Source of the DNA: Spartobacteria bacterium
GTDB taxonomy: Bacteria; Verrucomicrobiota; Verrucomicrobiia; Chthoniobacterales; UBA10450
Assembly (NCBI GenBank): GCA_003445855.1
Contig: DMCG01000254.1
Span: 2,297 to 10,607, forward strand
Reading direction: 5' to 3'
Length of the DNA: 8,311 bases
Part shown: positions 5,724-8,311 of the stretch, piece after piece
Layout of the letters: every line of letters begins with the position of its first letter
Position numbering within the stretch: the stretch's first letter is position 1
Program-made: the position numbers and the translations under genes
The notes under the pieces: generated by a model
Database searches by the model: none
What the model saw: only the letters and a program-made list of their open reading frames with translations
Told to the model about the DNA's origin: nothing

Positions 5724-5729
5724 AGGAGG
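5724..5729 (+). promoter_or_regulatory. Strong Shine-Dalgarno that fixes the rsmH start
   Basis: AGGAGG lies 8 bp before the ATG at 5738. The longer reading from the ATG at 5663 has no such motif, so 5738 is the better start. Confidence 0.75.
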
Positions 5730-5737
5730 CGCAGGAA

Positions 5738-6664
5738 ATGGAGGATGTTACCTATCACCGGCCCGTGCTCGCGGCCGAAGTAGTGGAGTTGCTCGCGCCG
5801 CGGCCGGGCTCCCTTGTTGTCGATGCAACCTGCGGGGGCGGCGGCCACAGCGGAGCAATCCTGGGAACTGGCGCCGATGTGCTGGCTTTGGATCAAGACC
5901 CCGAAGCGATCCAACATGCGACTGAGCAATTGGCCAGGTTCGGCGAACGCGTCACCTTGCGGCGGGCAAATTTTCGCCATGTGGACAAAGTTCTCGACCA
6001 GCTTGGGATTGCGACAATCGGCGGTGCGCTTCTCGATCTTGGCGTGTCATCCCGGCAACTCGAAAATGCGCAACGCGGTTTCAGCATGATGCGAAATGGG
6101 CCCCTTGATATGCGGATGGATCCGCAAAATGATGTGACCGCCGCCAGCATCGTTAACAACTATGGCGAAGAAGAACTCACTCGCCTGTTCCGCGATCTTG
6201 GGGAAGAACCGGCCGCGCGGCGCATCGCCAGTTTGATTGTCAAAGCGCGCAAAGATGCGCCCTTTCGTGAAACGCTTTCGCTTGCGCGCGCCATCGAAAA
6301 AGTCGTGGGGCGCCACGGCCGGCGTCATCCCGCTACGCAAGTCTTTCAAGCGCTGCGCATGGAAGTAAATGATGAGCTTGGCGCACTCGCGTGGGGGCTG
6401 CGCATTTTAACTGCCCGCCTCGAGCCCGGCGCGCGCATTGCCGTTATCGCATTTCATTCTCTTGAAGATCGTATCGTCAAAAATTTCTTTCGCGAGCGTA
6501 GCCGGGAATGGTTGGACCGCCCGGAATGGCCGGCGCCGCGACGCAACCCCGAATGCGATCTGAAATTGATCACGCCCAAACCGGTCGAACCGGGAGAAGA
6601 GGAGCAGCGTGCCAATCCACGCTCGCGCAGTGCCAAATTGCGCGTCGCCCAGAAAATCGAATGA
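5738..6664 (+). CDS. rsmH: 16S rRNA (cytosine1402-N4)-methyltransferase RsmH
   Basis: This S-adenosylmethionine-dependent enzyme methylates N4 of C1402 in the 16S rRNA, in the ribosomal P site, and was formerly called MraW. From the chosen start it has 308 residues, the normal length. Motifs in order: YHRPVL (6-11), the SAM-binding VVDATCGGGGHSGAIL (27-42), LDQDP (51-55), GALLDLGVSSRQLE (96-109), GFSMMRNGPLDMRMD (114-128), HPATQVFQALRMEVNDELGA in the C-terminal half, and FHSLEDRIVKNFF (from 239). An in-frame ATG at 5663 would add 25 residues not typical of the family. The AGGAGG before 5738 decides against it. The stop overlaps the start of the ftsL-like gene as ATGA, so these two are probably translated together. 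Confidence 0.95.
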   Translation: MEDVTYHRPVLAAEVVELLAPRPGSLVVDATCGGGGHSGAILGTGADVLALDQDPEAIQHATEQLARFGERVTLRRANFRHVDKVLDQLGIATIGGALLDLGVSSRQLENAQRGFSMMRNGPLDMRMDPQNDVTAASIVNNYGEEELTRLFRDLGEEPAARRIASLIVKARKDAPFRETLSLARAIEKVVGRHGRRHPATQVFQALRMEVNDELGALAWGLRILTARLEPGARIAVIAFHSLEDRIVKNFFRERSREWLDRPEWPAPRRNPECDLKLITPKPVEPGEEEQRANPRSRSAKLRVAQKIE

Positions 6665-7029
6665 GCCGGTCCCGCCGAAAGAATTGGAACACGGTCGACG
6701 CGGCATCGCTGGCGCGCTGGATTGTGCTGACCGCGTTTCTCGCGCTCACCGGGCTCAGTTACGTTTATTTGACTCTGCAACTTTATCATCTCGGCGACCG
6801 CAAGAAAGCGCTGGAGAACGACCTGGCCAGTCTTCGCAGCCAGAACGACGTCGTGAGCGGCCAAATCGCAGCCTTCACCTCACGCTCGGCGTTGCAGCGT
6901 CGTTTGAAGGAAGGGTATTTGAAGATGATACCGATCTCTGAGCGCAACATCGTGCGACTTACCATTCCCGCGCGAGCTTCCGGTGAAGACGCGATCCAGC
7001 CCGTGGCGAATCAACCTACCCGCAGATGA
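6661..7029 (+). CDS. ftsL: FtsL-like cell division protein
   Basis: This is a 122-residue bitopic membrane protein. It has a basic cytoplasmic start (MSRSRRKNW), one transmembrane helix at about 20-38 and a periplasmic stretch of about 39-72 with heptad-like spacing of Leu and other hydrophobic residues, likely a coiled coil. A short polar tail follows. FtsL proteins share this plan but little sequence. The name therefore rests mainly on the position between rsmH and ftsI, where ftsL sits in most dcw clusters. In the divisome, FtsL with FtsB and FtsQ activates the FtsW-FtsI synthase. The frame is open upstream to 6508 inside rsmH. I chose the ATG at 6661 because of the ATGA overlap with the rsmH stop. 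The end overlaps the ftsI start in the same way. Confidence 0.8.
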   Translation: MSRSRRKNWNTVDAASLARWIVLTAFLALTGLSYVYLTLQLYHLGDRKKALENDLASLRSQNDVVSGQIAAFTSRSALQRRLKEGYLKMIPISERNIVRLTIPARASGEDAIQPVANQPTRR

Positions 7030-8311
7030 AGTGGAACAGCCGGATCCGTTGCGCGCTTGTTTGCCTCGGCTTCACCGCGCTTTTCAGCGGCTTCTCATTC
7101 CGGCTGGTCTATCTCCAAATGATCAAGCACGACGAATATGCCGGGCTTGCCGCGGAAAAACACGTTTACAAGCAAATCATCTGCGCGGAGCGCGGCGCGA
7201 TTTTCGACGCGAACAACGAGGTCCTTGCGCACAACGTGCCCGTCGAGACGGTCGTGGCCGACGCGACGCACCTGAACAATCTTGATGCGATTGTCGATCT
7301 TGTCAGCGATGAGTTAAAACTTCACGCGCACGAGCTCGCGGAAAAATTACACGGTGATCGCCGTTACATCGTGATCAAACGCGATGTGCCGGAAGTAGTG
7401 GCCGATGCGCTGCGAGGAAAACTGCGCAGCCAAAATTTGCGCGGCATCTATTTCGAACACGACGCCACCCGGATTTATCCAAATGGTTCCATGCTCTGTC
7501 ATGTGATCGGATTCACCGATTTCGAACATCACGGCATCCAAGGCGTGGAAGCATCGATGGAGGAATATCTGCACGGGCAGGATGGCTACCGCTACATCGA
7601 GCATAATCGCGCCGGGGAGGAAATCGTGCTCTATCGGGGGCAGGAACGCGCCCCGCGCAACGGCTATCAGATCCACCTGACTGTCGATCTTCACCTGCAG
7701 AATATCGTCGAAAACGAAATCGACGCTGCCATGCGTGAATACACGCCCACCAAGGCGACGATCATCCTGATGCGGCCGCAAACCGGCGAGATTCTGGCAA
7801 TGGCGAACCGCCCCCACTTCGATTTGAACCTGCGCTCCCAAGCCGAACCGGAGCAAATGAAAAACCGCGCCATCATCGACATGATGGAACCGGGTTCCAC
7901 TTTTAAGATTGTGACGGCCGCGGCCGCCCTCAACGAACACAAAGTCGGGCCAGGTTCGATGATCTTTTGCGAAAATGGCGTCTGGAATTTCGGAGGAACG
8001 GCGCTGCACGATCATCGGCCATTCGCGGATTTGAGCGTGAAAGATATTCTGGTGAAATCGAGCAACATCGGAGCGGCCAAACTCGCGCTCAGCGTCGGCG
8101 AGCAAAAATTCTATGAATACATCCGCCGGTTCGGATTTGGCGAGCGGACCGGGATTGAGCTTCCCGGTGAGATCAGCGGCCTAATTCGTCCGCCACAATC
8201 CTGGAGCAAAATTTCGATTACCCGGCTTCCGATGGGCCATGAAATTGGAGTTACACCGTTACAGATGACGGTTGCCATGGCGGCGATTGCCAATGGCGGC
8301 AAGTTGATCAC
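7026..8311 (+). CDS. ftsI: Peptidoglycan transpeptidase FtsI (PBP3-type), 3' end cut by window edge
   Basis: This class B penicillin-binding protein cross-links septal peptidoglycan in the periplasm. The frame runs from the ATG at 7026 to the right edge, giving 428 residues without a stop. Residues about 8-30 are the single membrane anchor, ending in FRLVYLQ. ERGAIFDANNEVLA (55-68) is the conserved start of the pedestal domain, and HGIQGVEASMEEYLHG lies further along it. The transpeptidase part has the nucleophile Ser291 in EPGSTFKI (the SxxK motif) and the second motif Ser345-Ser-Asn347 (SxN). The third motif, KTG, and any C-terminal PASTA domain would lie beyond the window. The start overlaps the ftsL stop as ATGA, without a clear Shine-Dalgarno. 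Position after ftsL favours the division enzyme over the elongation enzyme PBP2. A SpoVD-like variant cannot be excluded without the C-terminus. Confidence 0.94.
   Translation, partial: MKWNSRIRCALVCLGFTALFSGFSFRLVYLQMIKHDEYAGLAAEKHVYKQIICAERGAIFDANNEVLAHNVPVETVVADATHLNNLDAIVDLVSDELKLHAHELAEKLHGDRRYIVIKRDVPEVVADALRGKLRSQNLRGIYFEHDATRIYPNGSMLCHVIGFTDFEHHGIQGVEASMEEYLHGQDGYRYIEHNRAGEEIVLYRGQERAPRNGYQIHLTVDLHLQNIVENEIDAAMREYTPTKATIILMRPQTGEILAMANRPHFDLNLRSQAEPEQMKNRAIIDMMEPGSTFKIVTAAAALNEHKVGPGSMIFCENGVWNFGGTALHDHRPFADLSVKDILVKSSNIGAAKLALSVGEQKFYEYIRRFGFGERTGIELPGEISGLIRPPQSWSKISITRLPMGHEIGVTPLQMTVAMAAIANGGKLI

Noticed and set aside
7290..7300. ATTGTCGATCT, shared with the 16-bp repeats at 3786-3817; shorter ATTGTCGAT also at 2591 and 5028.
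   Set aside because: The copies at 2591, 5028 and 7290 lie inside coding sequence in different frames and orientations and encode ordinary residues, so a common element is not supported.
7347..8105. Long minus-strand open frame of 252 codons opposite ftsI.
   Set aside because: It lies entirely antisense to a clear ftsI with active-site motifs; its translation shows no family features and is explained by GC-rich codon bias.

Overview
The window looks like chromosomal DNA from a Gram-negative bacterium, most likely a Verrucomicrobiota member of the soil-dwelling Chthoniobacter/Spartobacteria type. This placement is inferred from three things: the protein flavour, a dcw (division and cell wall) cluster that starts mraZ-rsmH-ftsL-ftsI, and a CBS-less GuaB3-type IMP dehydrogenase. 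No rRNA or other decisive marker is present. The sequence is moderately GC-rich and densely coding. I see no tRNA, rRNA, CRISPR array, transposase or phage gene.

The left part (1-5056) is read entirely on the minus strand. In transcription order it holds: a secreted protein with YD-like hairpin repeats (5056-4550); an ExbB/TolQ proton-channel subunit (4494-3826); an ExbD/TolR subunit (3770-3366); a TonB-like energy transducer (3369-2503); a very small membrane-anchored zinc-ribbon protein (2506-2267); and a GuaB3-family enzyme (2265-1087). A 145-bp spacer carrying a heptanucleotide tandem repeat and a long inverted repeat follows, and then the 3'-truncated fabF gene (941 to the left edge). 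From exbD to guaB3 the genes overlap by 4 bp or are separated by 1 bp, so this part is very probably one translationally coupled operon. ExbB, ExbD and TonB would form an inner-membrane motor that uses proton-motive force to act across the periplasm. The link to a purine enzyme is positional only.

The right part (5186-8311) is read on the plus strand and is the start of the dcw cluster: mraZ, rsmH, an ftsL-like gene and ftsI (truncated by the window edge). The last three are joined by ATGA stop/start overlaps. MraZ is the cluster's autoregulator, RsmH methylates 16S rRNA, and FtsL and FtsI belong to the septal peptidoglycan synthesis machinery.

The two parts diverge from a 129-bp intergenic region (5057-5185). 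It contains four TGG-centred boxes at an exact 10-bp period just upstream of mraZ, two with the sequence AAAGTGG, which fits an MraZ operator. A further pair with the same 10-bp spacing lies next to the divergent operon. The most interesting non-coding signals are this operator array and the heptad-repeat/inverted-repeat element between guaB3 and fabF. I did not find a clearly new biological system. The genes are recognisable families, with an unusual five-gene grouping on the minus strand.
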